Assembly (NCBI RefSeq): GCF_001945365.1
Contig: NZ_MSTQ01000024.1
Span: 20,497 to 84,496, forward strand
Source: Pseudomonas reinekei
GTDB taxonomy: Bacteria > Pseudomonadota > Gammaproteobacteria > Pseudomonadales > Pseudomonadaceae
Length of the DNA: 64,000 nt
Direction: 5' to 3'
The notes beneath the pieces are model-generated. The model made no database searches. It was given only the letters and a program-made list of their open reading frames with translations, and was not told where the DNA came from. Below are positions 35,772 to 44,523 of the stretch, piece by piece. The translations under genes and the position numbers were made by a program. Position 1 is the stretch's first letter. Each line of letters begins with the position of its first letter.

Positions 35772-36263
35772 ATGAGTCGCGATAAACAACCCGATGAACA
35801 AGTGGCCCTCGACGTCGTGGAAGCAGTGCTCGGTGGCGCGGCTTTGAAAGACGTGCAAGGCATCAGTGACGAGCACATGAGCAGTCTCTATGCCTTCGCG
35901 TTCCAGTTCTATGAACAGGGGCGGCTGGACGATGCGCAAAAGTTCTTCCACTTCCTGTGCATCTACGACTTCAACAACAGCCATTACTGGATGGGGTTGG
36001 CCGCTGTGCACCAACTCAAGGAGGACCACCAGAAAGCGATTGACCTGTATGCGATCGCCTTCGCCCAGGGCAAGAACGACTACCGGCCAATGCTGTACAC
36101 CGGCCAGTGTCACCTGGCGCTGGGCAAGATCGGCAAGGCCCGGTTGTGTTTCGAGTATGTGCTTGAACAAGCCACGGAAGAGGATTTGCGTGAACAGGCT
36201 CAGGTGTATCTCGACACCTTGAGTCAAATTGAAAAGGAATGTTCGGAGACTGAGCATGAGTGA
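35772..36263 (+). CDS. sicA: Translocator chaperone SicA (SctB/E chaperone)
   Basis: This 163-residue class II chaperone has three tetratricopeptide repeats (LYAFAFQFYEQGRLDDAQKFF, YWMGLAAVHQLKEDHQKAID, PMLYTGQCHLALGKIGKARL). It binds SipB and SipC before secretion and in Salmonella is also the coactivator of InvF. CAGGAG is 9 bp before ATG 35772. Its end overlaps the sipB start. Confidence 0.95.
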   Translation: MSRDKQPDEQVALDVVEAVLGGAALKDVQGISDEHMSSLYAFAFQFYEQGRLDDAQKFFHFLCIYDFNNSHYWMGLAAVHQLKEDHQKAIDLYAIAFAQGKNDYRPMLYTGQCHLALGKIGKARLCFEYVLEQATEEDLREQAQVYLDTLSQIEKECSETEHE

Positions 36264-38025
36264 AATCAGAAGTACTTTTACCCCGGCCGTTTCGGGCCTG
36301 ATAGCTCGAACCGAAGCCTTTGAAAAATATGGCAAGGCAGCCAGCCAGGCCGCCAGAACTGCCGATTATCAGAAGGCCGGCCAGGACGCTTTGGCCCGCC
36401 TGATGTCGGTGAGCTACGAAGGCCAGCCCGGGCCTTCCGTCGCCAGCGCGGGCAGGCCCCTGCTGCATGCGCCACCACCACGCGCCGACGGCAATAAGCA
36501 GGAAACCAACGGTGATCTGTTCACGCTGTTGATGGCGCTCATCAGCGAGCTGATTGGCGAGGTCGACGTCAACAAGCTGAAAAACCGCCTGGCGATGTTG
36601 CAAAGCATGGCCGGCGCCAGGCAGCAGGGGCACGAAAAACTGGCGGCGGAATACGCGGCAGCCGTTGAGGCGCTGGAGGCTGCCGAAGGCCAGGTCGGGA
36701 GCAGCCAGGAGCATCTGGATCTGTTGCGCGAACGTGTTCTGAATTGTCAGGGGCTGCTGGATGAGAGCGAAGCACGGCTGGCGGGGCTGGATCCTGAGTC
36801 ACCGGAATACGCTCGCGAACTGGCACTGCGCGACACGTTAAAAGGTGAACTGGCAGGGCATACCCAAACGCTGCAAAAAGCCGCCGAGGCACATCTGAAA
36901 CTGATCGAGATCGCCAACGCCTGCGCCAGAACGCTGGCCGCGGTGGCCGTGAAGGTGCAGGAGGCCGGGCTCGCCGGACCTTCGGTAAAGGAGTCCAACG
37001 AAAAGGCGTTGAGCAGCAGCGCATTGGCGTTGCTCAATCGCTTGAAGATTATCGAGTTGCTCGGCGAGTCGGCGCAGACCAAGGAAGAGCTTAATCAGGA
37101 GTTGTTCCAGGAGCTGCAAGCCAGGCTTCAGGAACACATGAAGCTTGAGTCGGAAAAATATCTGGAAGAGGTGCGCAAGGCCGAAGCGCTGCAGAAAACC
37201 ATGGGCTGCATTGGCAAGATTGTCGGTGCGATATTGACCGTTGCGACCATCGCTGCGGGCGTGTTGACCGCCAACCCGGTGCTGATCGCGGTGGGCGTCA
37301 TTGGCGCTGCGGTGATGATCTCCGATTCGGTGATTCAGCAAGCGACCGGCGTGTCATTCATGGCCGAAGCCATGAAACCGCTGACAACCGTAATGCAGGA
37401 AGCTATCAAGCTATTCACCGACCTTTATACAAAATTGCTGGTGGCGTTCGGTGTCGACCCTGAGACCGCAAAAGACATCGCGCAAATTCTCGGCATGATC
37501 CAGGGCATCGCCGCAACGCTGGCCGCTGTTGCATTGGTCGCGGTGGTCGGGGCGCAGGTGATCGGTCCGATGGTCGGTGCCATCGCTTCGAAACTGTCCT
37601 CAATGATCGCCAACGCTGCGCCTGCTGCCATGCAGGCATTCAAGCAGCTGGGCTCATCGGTCAGCCACTCGCTGACGCAAATGCTCACCCAATTGCGCAG
37701 CTTCATCACCAACGGTGCCGATGCCGTGTCCCTGGCCCGTTACGCCGCCAATCTGCAGACGGCTCAGGCCGTCACCGAGTTCAGCAATGTGGCCGTGCAA
37801 GGCGGGTTGCAGATCAAAAGCGGCCATCACCAGGCCCAGGCCGCTGTACATCTGGCCGATGTGCGGGCGCGCATGGCGATCAGCGAAGAGGTCACTTCCT
37901 ACCTCTCCCGATTGGTCGAGGACTACGGCCAGGCGATGCAGGTCCGCACCCGACAGATCGAACAGGTGCTTGCTGACATGCAACGCAGTCATTCCGTCAG
38001 TCAGTACATGGCCCGGCACGTTTGA
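36256..38025 (+). CDS. sipB: Hydrophobic translocator SipB/IpaB
   Basis: This 589-residue protein has a long N-terminal coiled coil (about 100-310) and two hydrophobic hairpin regions: around 318-358 (IVGAILTVATIAAGVLTAN) and 414-443 (GIAATLAAVALVAVVGAQVI). This is the IpaB/SipB layout of the pore-forming translocator. It overlaps sicA by 8 bp. The N-terminal ~60 residues are divergent and probably carry the secretion and chaperone-binding signals. Confidence 0.92.
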   Translation: MSEIRSTFTPAVSGLIARTEAFEKYGKAASQAARTADYQKAGQDALARLMSVSYEGQPGPSVASAGRPLLHAPPPRADGNKQETNGDLFTLLMALISELIGEVDVNKLKNRLAMLQSMAGARQQGHEKLAAEYAAAVEALEAAEGQVGSSQEHLDLLRERVLNCQGLLDESEARLAGLDPESPEYARELALRDTLKGELAGHTQTLQKAAEAHLKLIEIANACARTLAAVAVKVQEAGLAGPSVKESNEKALSSSALALLNRLKIIELLGESAQTKEELNQELFQELQARLQEHMKLESEKYLEEVRKAEALQKTMGCIGKIVGAILTVATIAAGVLTANPVLIAVGVIGAAVMISDSVIQQATGVSFMAEAMKPLTTVMQEAIKLFTDLYTKLLVAFGVDPETAKDIAQILGMIQGIAATLAAVALVAVVGAQVIGPMVGAIASKLSSMIANAAPAAMQAFKQLGSSVSHSLTQMLTQLRSFITNGADAVSLARYAANLQTAQAVTEFSNVAVQGGLQIKSGHHQAQAAVHLADVRARMAISEEVTSYLSRLVEDYGQAMQVRTRQIEQVLADMQRSHSVSQYMARHV

Positions 38026-38050
38026 ACTCACGGATAAAAGGTGATTTTTC

Positions 38051-39151
38051 ATGGCTACCATTCACACCACAACCAGGCCTGCACCATCGGTATTGACTCA
38101 CGATCCAGTGAGCACCGCTGGGGTGAGCGAGTTCATCGCCCAGGAGCAACTCTCCAAGGATCTCAAGGGCAAACGCCTCTCGGATGCGGCGTTTCTCAAC
38201 CAGATCACCGCACAGCAAGTGCTTCAGAAGGGGAGCTTCATAGCGCCTGCGGCGGCGGAACTCGAAGATGCAATCAATGCCTGGCAGCCCACTGAGTCGG
38301 CCTGGCAAGACGTTAACGGCGCACTGACCAGGCTCAACGAAGACCAACGCAATGAGCTGATGTTTGACCCCGGTGCCTGGGAAAAACATGCAAACGTATT
38401 GATTGCGGCAATTATTGCGTTGAATGTTGCACGGGTCGTCAACGCGCAGTTGCGCGGGCATTTTGGTGTCATGGCCGCGGACGCCGCCAAGGCCCAGGGT
38501 GAGGCCATTGTCGAATCAGGCAAGGCCGCCTTTAACAGCGCCATCACGGGCGCCGTGGTGTCCGGTGCAATCGCCGGTTTTGCCATGTTCAAGACTGTTC
38601 AAGGTCAAGGCCTTAAACATGCGGATATCAACCTGCACAAACGCAACGCGCTGGACGCCAACAATATCGAGCGCGACCTGAAGCACCATCGCTCCCGCGA
38701 TGACTGGGACCCGCAAACAACCTACAAGATAAAGTCCTTCGATGATTTCGGTCGGTCGACTTCAGTCGATTTCAAACCCAAGGGGGCCACGCTCACATCT
38801 CAGGAGCAGGCCTGGTTCGACCGGGAAATTCTCAAGGCGCAGAAGATCGGTCAGACCTCCGACTGGCTGAGCCAAATGGGCATCAAGGGGATTGAGAAAA
38901 AACTTGAAATCGGCCGCACGCTCAGTGCCATGTCGATGAGTATGAGCCAGGTGGTGTCCAGCATGGTTCGTATGAGCGAGCACGCCGCGCGGGAGGAAGA
39001 AGTCCTGCAGCAAAGTGCACAGAACACGCAAAAGAGCTTGAGTGACGAGGTCGGCCAGAAAGACTCGGCCGATGGCGCGCTGCTGCAAAAACTCATGGAC
39101 ATGGTGATGCAGATACTCCAGTCGCGCGTTGAAGTGATTGGAAGGATTTGA
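38051..39151 (+). CDS. sipC: Translocator SipC/IpaC
   Basis: This 366-residue protein has hydrophobic stretches near residues 115-135 (VLIAAIIALNVARVV) and 163-180 (AITGAVVSGAIAGFAMF), followed by a hydrophilic C-terminal half with a Met/Ser/Gln-rich coiled coil. This fits SipC, the second pore component, whose C-terminus can bind actin in Salmonella. Sequence is divergent; position between sipB and sipD supports it. Confidence 0.88.
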   Translation: MATIHTTTRPAPSVLTHDPVSTAGVSEFIAQEQLSKDLKGKRLSDAAFLNQITAQQVLQKGSFIAPAAAELEDAINAWQPTESAWQDVNGALTRLNEDQRNELMFDPGAWEKHANVLIAAIIALNVARVVNAQLRGHFGVMAADAAKAQGEAIVESGKAAFNSAITGAVVSGAIAGFAMFKTVQGQGLKHADINLHKRNALDANNIERDLKHHRSRDDWDPQTTYKIKSFDDFGRSTSVDFKPKGATLTSQEQAWFDREILKAQKIGQTSDWLSQMGIKGIEKKLEIGRTLSAMSMSMSQVVSSMVRMSEHAAREEEVLQQSAQNTQKSLSDEVGQKDSADGALLQKLMDMVMQILQSRVEVIGRI

Positions 39152-39165
39152 GTGAGGGAAACGAT

Positions 39166-40191
39166 ATGAGAATTTCAGATTTCACCCATCCAGCGGCCAG
39201 GCCGCCAGCAGACTTAAACCTCAATACTGAAGCACCTCCGCGACCTGAATTGCCCATCGAGCGTCATGCTGCATTTTCCCTTGCGCAGTTGCTCGAGCGC
39301 TCGGTAAAAACACTGAATCGCAATCTGGAAACTATGCTCAAGCGCCCGACGGGCGACTTGGCCGAACAACGACAGGCTAAACAGATTCGATCGCAAATGT
39401 GGGTGCAGCAGGTAAAACAGAGTGCAATGGTGTTCACCCATTGCCTCGAAACACTGCCGATGGAACAGCGCCAGCGACTTTACGATGAGCAAAGCCGTAT
39501 TCTCGGTGAGCTGAAGCAAATGCCGGTGCAGTTGGAAAACCCTGGGACATTCGACGCTGACGTGAACTCATCCAATGAGTTTTTCGACAAACTGCTCGAA
39601 CTCATCGACTTGATCAAGAACGGCTATCTGGCCGGTTATGAGCACATCATCGCGGCGTACTCTGACTTTTTTTCCGACTTCAATACGGAAATCACGGCGA
39701 AGCTTAAAGACTGGATCGTAGGCGCCAACGACGGTAAAGAGGTCAAGCTCGACGCAGGTGCATTGCGCGCCGCGCTGGCCAGTCTGATCGAGAAATACAC
39801 TCATCCCAACCCTGCATCCGTCCTGTATCCAGAACCCGGCAAAGGCGGAACCAGCAGGGAAGACGCTGAAAACTGGCGCCAGGCACTGGGCCTGCCCGCC
39901 AGCTGCCTCAAGCAAAATGCCGATGGCACTTACTGCGTGGTCATCGATACCGGTCCGCTGTGGACGATGAGAAACAGCTTGCCGGCGGGCGGCGTAGTGA
40001 CCTGGGATACCGCCAGATTCCAGGCCTGGCAAACCGGCTTCAATGCTCAGGAAGAACGCATGAAGAACACCCTGCAGTCCTTCACGCAGAAATATTCAAA
40101 CGCCAACTCTTACCACGACAACTTTAATAAAACGCTGTCTTCACATTTGAGCCAGTTTTCGGACATGTTGAAGGCGATGTTGAATTTTTGA
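39166..40191 (+). CDS. sipD: Needle-tip protein SipD/IpaD
   Basis: This 341-residue hydrophilic protein has a central domain and a C-terminal helix that would form the long tip coiled coil (FTQKYSNANSYHDNFNKTLS through LKAMLNF). The FFDKLLELIDLIKNGYLAGYEH segment matches the IpaD/SipD family. ATG 39166 has GAGGGA 7 bp upstream; an upstream TTG overlapping sipC is less likely. It caps the needle and controls translocon insertion. Confidence 0.92.
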   Translation: MRISDFTHPAARPPADLNLNTEAPPRPELPIERHAAFSLAQLLERSVKTLNRNLETMLKRPTGDLAEQRQAKQIRSQMWVQQVKQSAMVFTHCLETLPMEQRQRLYDEQSRILGELKQMPVQLENPGTFDADVNSSNEFFDKLLELIDLIKNGYLAGYEHIIAAYSDFFSDFNTEITAKLKDWIVGANDGKEVKLDAGALRAALASLIEKYTHPNPASVLYPEPGKGGTSREDAENWRQALGLPASCLKQNADGTYCVVIDTGPLWTMRNSLPAGGVVTWDTARFQAWQTGFNAQEERMKNTLQSFTQKYSNANSYHDNFNKTLSSHLSQFSDMLKAMLNF

Positions 40192-40233
40192 TCCGGATCC
40201 GTTGTTCGGGGTAGATAGGTAAATTTTAATTGT

Positions 40234-40278
40234 GCAGACGTGGAGCCAGTTCTGTGACTGGAGTTGCGTCTGCTTTTT
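40234..40278 (+). terminator. Intrinsic terminator after sipD
   Basis: GCAGACG (40234-40240) pairs with CGTCTGC (40267-40273), with an inner CCAGT/ACTGG stem, and TTTTT follows at 40274. It separates the GC-rich sicA-sipBCD block from the AT-rich iacP cassette. Confidence 0.75.
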
Positions 40279-40294
40279 AATTGTTGGAGACGTA

Positions 40295-40549
40295 ATGGCG
40301 AAAGTTTTTAGTGATGAGCTTGATATTCTGGTTATAGAGGTTTTGTCGGATTATCTTGCGCCTTGCCAATGGAGAGTTGAAATGAGTTCCCGATTGGTGG
40401 AGGACCTGTGTGTCGATTCTGTCGGTCTAGTGGAAATTGTGATGTGTCTCAATCAGACATTTAACATTGATTTACCTGAAGCTGAGGTGGCTGAGTGGAA
40501 CACCGTTGAGGATATCTGTTATTTGGTCAGATTTTGCAGAGGGTTATGA
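40295..40549 (+). CDS. iacP: Acyl carrier protein IacP-like
   Basis: This 84-residue acyl carrier protein has the phosphopantetheine site DSVGLVE with Ser42. In Salmonella, iacP lies after sipA and is linked to effector secretion. Here it follows sipD directly, with sipA missing. ATG 40295 is preceded by GGAGA. Base composition drops sharply toward A/T from this gene on, unlike the inv, spa and sip genes. Confidence 0.85.
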   Translation: MAKVFSDELDILVIEVLSDYLAPCQWRVEMSSRLVEDLCVDSVGLVEIVMCLNQTFNIDLPEAEVAEWNTVEDICYLVRFCRGL

Positions 40550-40571
40550 GCCTGTGGGTGATGCATTAACT

Positions 40572-40973
40572 ATGAGTGTGAAATTTATAATTGATCAGTT
40601 TGTAGAAAAAATTGAGGAGCGGTTCGGTACAAGAAATTTACGGGGTGACGAGTGTTGTAGTGTTGAGTTGAGTCTGGAGGATGGCAATTTTTTTTGTCTT
40701 GATTTTGATGCGATGGGAACAGCGCTGATGATGTTTTTGTTTCGATTGCCCGTTGTGAAGACAGAAATGGAACTGCAAATAATCAATGAGGCTCTGGATC
40801 CGCAATGGGGCGACTTGGTGGGTAGCGTGGTTGAGGTGAGAGAACGAGACTTAGCGTATTTTAGTATGGTTGAATCAACGTCTTTGTGTGCTGAGTCGTT
40901 GATGGCGAATTTGATAAAAATGATATCGGGTCGAAAAAAAATAATAGAGTGTTTGGCTGGCACTATTCGCTGA
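40572..40973 (+). CDS. Putative type III chaperone (SicP/CesT-like)
   Basis: A 133-residue small acidic protein with the class I chaperone pattern: N-terminal helix (FIIDQFVEKIEERFG), alternating strands around CSVELSLEDGNFFCLDFDAMG, and a C-terminal helix (ESLMANLIKMISGRKK). It lies between iacP and a candidate effector, where Salmonella has sicP-sptP. AT-rich codon use. Start could also be GTG 40554. Function is inferred from size and position. Confidence 0.65.
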   Translation: MSVKFIIDQFVEKIEERFGTRNLRGDECCSVELSLEDGNFFCLDFDAMGTALMMFLFRLPVVKTEMELQIINEALDPQWGDLVGSVVEVRERDLAYFSMVESTSLCAESLMANLIKMISGRKKIIECLAGTIR

Positions 40974-40985
40974 GGGAGACTTGTT

Positions 40986-42356
40986 ATGCTTAATGTTTCT
41001 GATTTTGGTGTGTCGCGCGCATCCAGCATGAGTAGTCTGTCTGCGGACGTTCAAGTCAATATTTTCAAGGGAGCGCTTGTTGCACTGGCAGATGACCGTG
41101 TGCGTATTAATCAAGTTGTTAGACTCATACGAGAAAACCGATCCTCTGAATGCGCCACTCATGGCTTGATGCCAAGGGGACGGTCGGGCTCTACGATTTT
41201 GCCGTCAAAAGAAATTCAGGATTTGAAACAGCGTGAGTTGGAAAAAAAAGCAAACGTATTTGACCACAGCCCCTATAAAGAGACTGCGAGTGAAAATAAA
41301 AAACTTGAGAGAATATTGGGTAAAAGCCTAAGTTGTAGCCGCGAATTGGCGTCGATCGCAAAAAGAATCAGGGAGGTTACAGGCAGCCCGATGAGATTCA
41401 ATGATTTTTCTCCTCAGCAGCAGCAGAAGATCATCGAAGAAAGTGCGTACATTGGAGGGGCGCATGAGTTACTCGCGGATATGGATACGTTGGATGCACA
41501 TGTCCTTGCGACTCTGATAAAAGCAGAGAGTAAGGAATATGATGTTGGTGACATGGAGCGAAGAAAATGCATGTTCAATCATGTTCGTACTCCTGATAAT
41601 CCAATTTACCCTTGGAATAGTCATCGATTTGATCTCGAGATTTTTGAGGTGACAAATCCAATTCAATATACTGAGGAGGTTCGAAATTTAATTGCTGATC
41701 GATGGAATGATTTTCTTGTCAGGACAAAGGATGTCGAAGCATATTTGTATGAGGAAGTAGGTCTGTCGTTGATTGATATTGATGATGGTATTCTAGGTAT
41801 TATTCAAGGGTTGAGTACGTCGGATAGAAAAAAATTGCTGAAGGATGTATTGCATATTAATTGGAGTACTGAACGTTTTGTTGAGGATGAAAAAAATAAT
41901 CGACTTAACAATCCGCTAGGCCCTCAATTCCGACAGCACACCACTGGCGCGAAAACGAATGTTGTAAGAGTCTCGGATAAAGAAGATAAAAATGTAAATA
42001 AGTGGGTTTTTGAAGCAATTGTACACGGCAAGCCTGTTGCCTCTGGGCCAAGTGGGCATACGTTGCGGTATCTGAATCATTATGCGATGTGCAGTGAAAT
42101 GCATGGGTTATCAAACGAAGCCCCCAAAGATCTTCCAAGTTTGGAAGAGGCGCGGCTCGTCATGCTTGGCAATTTAATGGCACCTAAGGATCATCATTCT
42201 TATCATGAAATAATGCTCGCTTCGATAGGGGTTTATAATGGGGTGGATATTTTAGAGTATAAATATAAAGAGTCATATGATGATATTGGTTCAACTAAAG
42301 TTGGCGCAGATGCGTTGAAGTGCGCTCAAGCCGAACTGGCCTTGAATAAAAGATGA
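40986..42356 (+). CDS. Candidate type III effector (unknown family)
   Basis: This 456-residue soluble protein has a Ser-rich, uncharged N-terminus (MLNVSDFGVSRASSMSSLSAD) typical of type III substrates, and lies 12 bp after the putative chaperone gene. It is not similar to SptP: no GAP Arg finger or PTP Cys motif is seen. The C-terminal quarter has a compact set of likely functional residues, GKPVASGPSGHT and, about 50 residues later, APKDHHSYHEIM. The gene is AT-rich compared with the apparatus genes, indicating separate acquisition. I do not recognise the family. Confidence 0.7.
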   Translation: MLNVSDFGVSRASSMSSLSADVQVNIFKGALVALADDRVRINQVVRLIRENRSSECATHGLMPRGRSGSTILPSKEIQDLKQRELEKKANVFDHSPYKETASENKKLERILGKSLSCSRELASIAKRIREVTGSPMRFNDFSPQQQQKIIEESAYIGGAHELLADMDTLDAHVLATLIKAESKEYDVGDMERRKCMFNHVRTPDNPIYPWNSHRFDLEIFEVTNPIQYTEEVRNLIADRWNDFLVRTKDVEAYLYEEVGLSLIDIDDGILGIIQGLSTSDRKKLLKDVLHINWSTERFVEDEKNNRLNNPLGPQFRQHTTGAKTNVVRVSDKEDKNVNKWVFEAIVHGKPVASGPSGHTLRYLNHYAMCSEMHGLSNEAPKDLPSLEEARLVMLGNLMAPKDHHSYHEIMLASIGVYNGVDILEYKYKESYDDIGSTKVGADALKCAQAELALNKR

Positions 42357-42626
42357 GTGTCGGCACGTTATAGGATTGGCAAAACAGCAACGCAGGTGGC
42401 CAGAGTGGTGTCAGAAAAGTGTTATAGGTCGAATGTTCAAAAACTAGGTGACTTGATTTTTGACGGAGGCTACGAGCTATGTCGTAATTTCCCACATCTA
42501 TGGAGTGAATAGTCCTACGGAATCCCCCCACTCAACTTCCTATAGTCACGCAGCTTGTTATCTCGAGCCTGGCCCTTCACAGGCTCGATTGCGTTTCAGT
42601 CCCTTCCTATAGAGAAGTCTCAAAGT
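42357..42626. other. Gene-free stretch before the hilA-like gene
   Basis: No convincing gene. It contains an 8-bp inverted repeat, CGAGCCTG (42564-42571) / CAGGCTCG (42580-42587), with no T-run, and a 10-bp direct repeat CTTCCTATAG at 42536 and 42603. These may be control sites for the HilA-like regulator, or a weak terminator for the effector gene. Confidence 0.4.
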
Positions 42627-43946
42627 ATGGACAGTGCCACTGATCAATTGCCGGTCCCGTCGTACGTTTTTGACCACTGGCAACTGCAAAGCGACGGAAC
42701 GCTGATGCGAGATGGACAAGGCGTCCACATCCCCCCAAAAGAGTTGAGTGTTTTACGTCTGCTGCTCGGTTCGGCGGGCACGGTGATCAGCAAGGACCAC
42801 TTGCTGGACCGTGTATGGCCCGAAACCGATGCGGCGGAAGAGTCGTTGACCCGTTGCATTTACGCGTTACGCAAGTTGCTCAGGGAGAACAAGGATTTCA
42901 TTGCGACCGTGTACGGCCAGGGTTATCGCTTTACCTGCGCGGTTGTCGCACTGGACACGCCTGGCCACACAAAGGTTGCGGCGCCGACGCTGGCCGTTCT
43001 GCCATTTCGCCATCTCGACGAGGGTGCCGCTCTGGATCTGCAGGATGCGATGATCCGTCAGTTGACCACGGCGTTCGGCGAGGCATTGCACGTCATTCCC
43101 GCGGGATTGATGGCGGCTTACGGCCAACCGGTCGAGGTGCGGGCGATGGCTGGGCAATTGCCTGTCGATTACTGTTTGAGCGGCCGCGGTTCCGGCACCC
43201 GTGAGCGAGCACTCTGGTCGGTCGAGCTGATCCGTGGTTGTGATCATGTGTTGCTGCATGGGCAGACATTGGATGCCGGTGATCCGGCAGAGGCACTGAG
43301 TGCGTTGGCGTGTTTGTTGGCGCAGCGCATTCCCGGCTTGCGTCCTGTCGGTGATGCCTGTGCTTCATACCCGGCTGCCGTGGCCTACCTGCGTGGTTTG
43401 TGCAGCGTGCAGCAACACACGCCACAAAGCCTGCGCGATGCCCTTGTGCAGTTTCGGTACTGTTTGCAGTTGGCCGGAAATTACGCAGCGGCCTGGTGCG
43501 GGTTGGCAGATGCCTGGCTGGGGAAGGCCATGCTCGGTGTGTGCGAGCAAGGGCGTGCCATCGATGAGGCGGGATCCGCGATTTCCAGAGCCATGTCGCT
43601 GGATCCCGCCAGCGCCCAAGCGCTTGTGCGTCTGGCCCTGCTGACCAGCCTTCGTGGGTGCGAGGATGCTGCCAACGCGCTTTTTCGACGTTGTCTACTG
43701 GGCGCCGAACAGGCCGATGTTCATTTTTTCTACGCCTGGCATCACTGGTTTTGGCGACGGACCGAGCAGGCGACGCACAGTCTGGAAAAGTGCCTGCGAC
43801 ATGATCCCGAGTGTGTGCGGGCGAAGATATTCAAGGAGCGTATTGCACTTGCCAGCAAAGGCGCGGATGTCGTGCTGATGGGGCGACAAACCTTGCAGGG
43901 CGCTGAGCCGTCGCCTGTGCTTGATCGCTGGCGATCTCTGGCATGA
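42627..43946 (+). CDS. hilA: HilA-like T3SS transcriptional regulator
   Basis: This 439-residue protein has an N-terminal OmpR/ToxR-type winged helix (KELSVLRLLLGSAGTVISKDHL, then YALRKLLRENKDFIATVYGQGYRF) and a C-terminal TPR-like region from about residue 270. This is the HilA architecture, without a receiver domain. ATG 42627 gives MDSATDQLPVPS; the upstream extension lacks a site. It overlaps iagB by 4 bp, the same hilA-iagB order as SPI-1, and likely activates prg/org and inv operons. Confidence 0.85.
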   Translation: MDSATDQLPVPSYVFDHWQLQSDGTLMRDGQGVHIPPKELSVLRLLLGSAGTVISKDHLLDRVWPETDAAEESLTRCIYALRKLLRENKDFIATVYGQGYRFTCAVVALDTPGHTKVAAPTLAVLPFRHLDEGAALDLQDAMIRQLTTAFGEALHVIPAGLMAAYGQPVEVRAMAGQLPVDYCLSGRGSGTRERALWSVELIRGCDHVLLHGQTLDAGDPAEALSALACLLAQRIPGLRPVGDACASYPAAVAYLRGLCSVQQHTPQSLRDALVQFRYCLQLAGNYAAAWCGLADAWLGKAMLGVCEQGRAIDEAGSAISRAMSLDPASAQALVRLALLTSLRGCEDAANALFRRCLLGAEQADVHFFYAWHHWFWRRTEQATHSLEKCLRHDPECVRAKIFKERIALASKGADVVLMGRQTLQGAEPSPVLDRWRSLA

Positions 43947-44392
43947 GTCGGCGCACATTCAAACCGATCCTTATCTTGATGTGCCTTGGCTCCGGGGCCG
44001 CGCATGGGTTTTGTTGGCATTCGGCTGGCGAGAAGCATGCCATTGAGCCGGAACTGCTCCAGGCGATCGCCGAGGTGGAGTCGGGCCAGTCGGCGCGAGC
44101 GATGAATTACAACAAGGACGGCAGCCACGACATCGGCTTGATGCAAATCAACAGTCATCATCTTCCTCGTCTGAGCGAGCAGGGTATAACCGAACAGCGC
44201 CTGCTGGATGAGCCTTGCCTGTCGGTCGAAGTCGGTGCCTCGGTGCTCGCCGGTTTTGTCGCCCGTTTCGGCTACAACTGGACCGCGGTGGGGGCGTACA
44301 ACGCCGGCAATTCTCCCCATCGGCAAGCCGCGCGCCTTCGCTATGCGCGCAAGGTCTGGCAGCGCTATCAGGTGTTTATCCAGGCGCGTTAG
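43943..44392 (+). CDS. iagB: Lytic transglycosylase IagB
   Basis: This 149-residue periplasmic lytic transglycosylase opens peptidoglycan for needle assembly. It has a signal peptide (ILILMCLGSGAAHG), the SLT motif EVESGQSARAMNYN with catalytic Glu46, GLMQIN and AYNAGN. It is coupled to the hilA-like gene by an ATGA overlap. Confidence 0.93.
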   Translation: MSRRTFKPILILMCLGSGAAHGFCWHSAGEKHAIEPELLQAIAEVESGQSARAMNYNKDGSHDIGLMQINSHHLPRLSEQGITEQRLLDEPCLSVEVGASVLAGFVARFGYNWTAVGAYNAGNSPHRQAARLRYARKVWQRYQVFIQAR

Positions 44393-44447
44393 TGGCGGGC
44401 CAAGGGAAGGCTGGCCGCGGATTCTGATCCTCCGTGGAGCGCAATCG

Positions 44448-44471
44448 GCAGAATTCGATCAGGAATTCTGC
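44448..44471. promoter_or_regulatory. Perfect inverted repeat upstream of prgH
   Basis: GCAGAATTC-GATCAG-GAATTCTGC is a 9-bp perfect dyad 53 bp before the prgH GTG start. It lacks a terminal T-run, so a protein-binding operator for the prgH operon is at least as likely as a terminator for iagB. Confidence 0.45.
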
Positions 44472-44523
44472 GATCAGCCTTTCTAACATGCCTGCTCAAT
44501 TTCACAGCGCTGGAGCTTGACCG

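Noticed and set aside
40986..42356. SptP-type GAP/tyrosine phosphatase effector
   Set aside because: Position matches, but no phosphatase CxxxxxR motif or GAP domain is seen in the translation.
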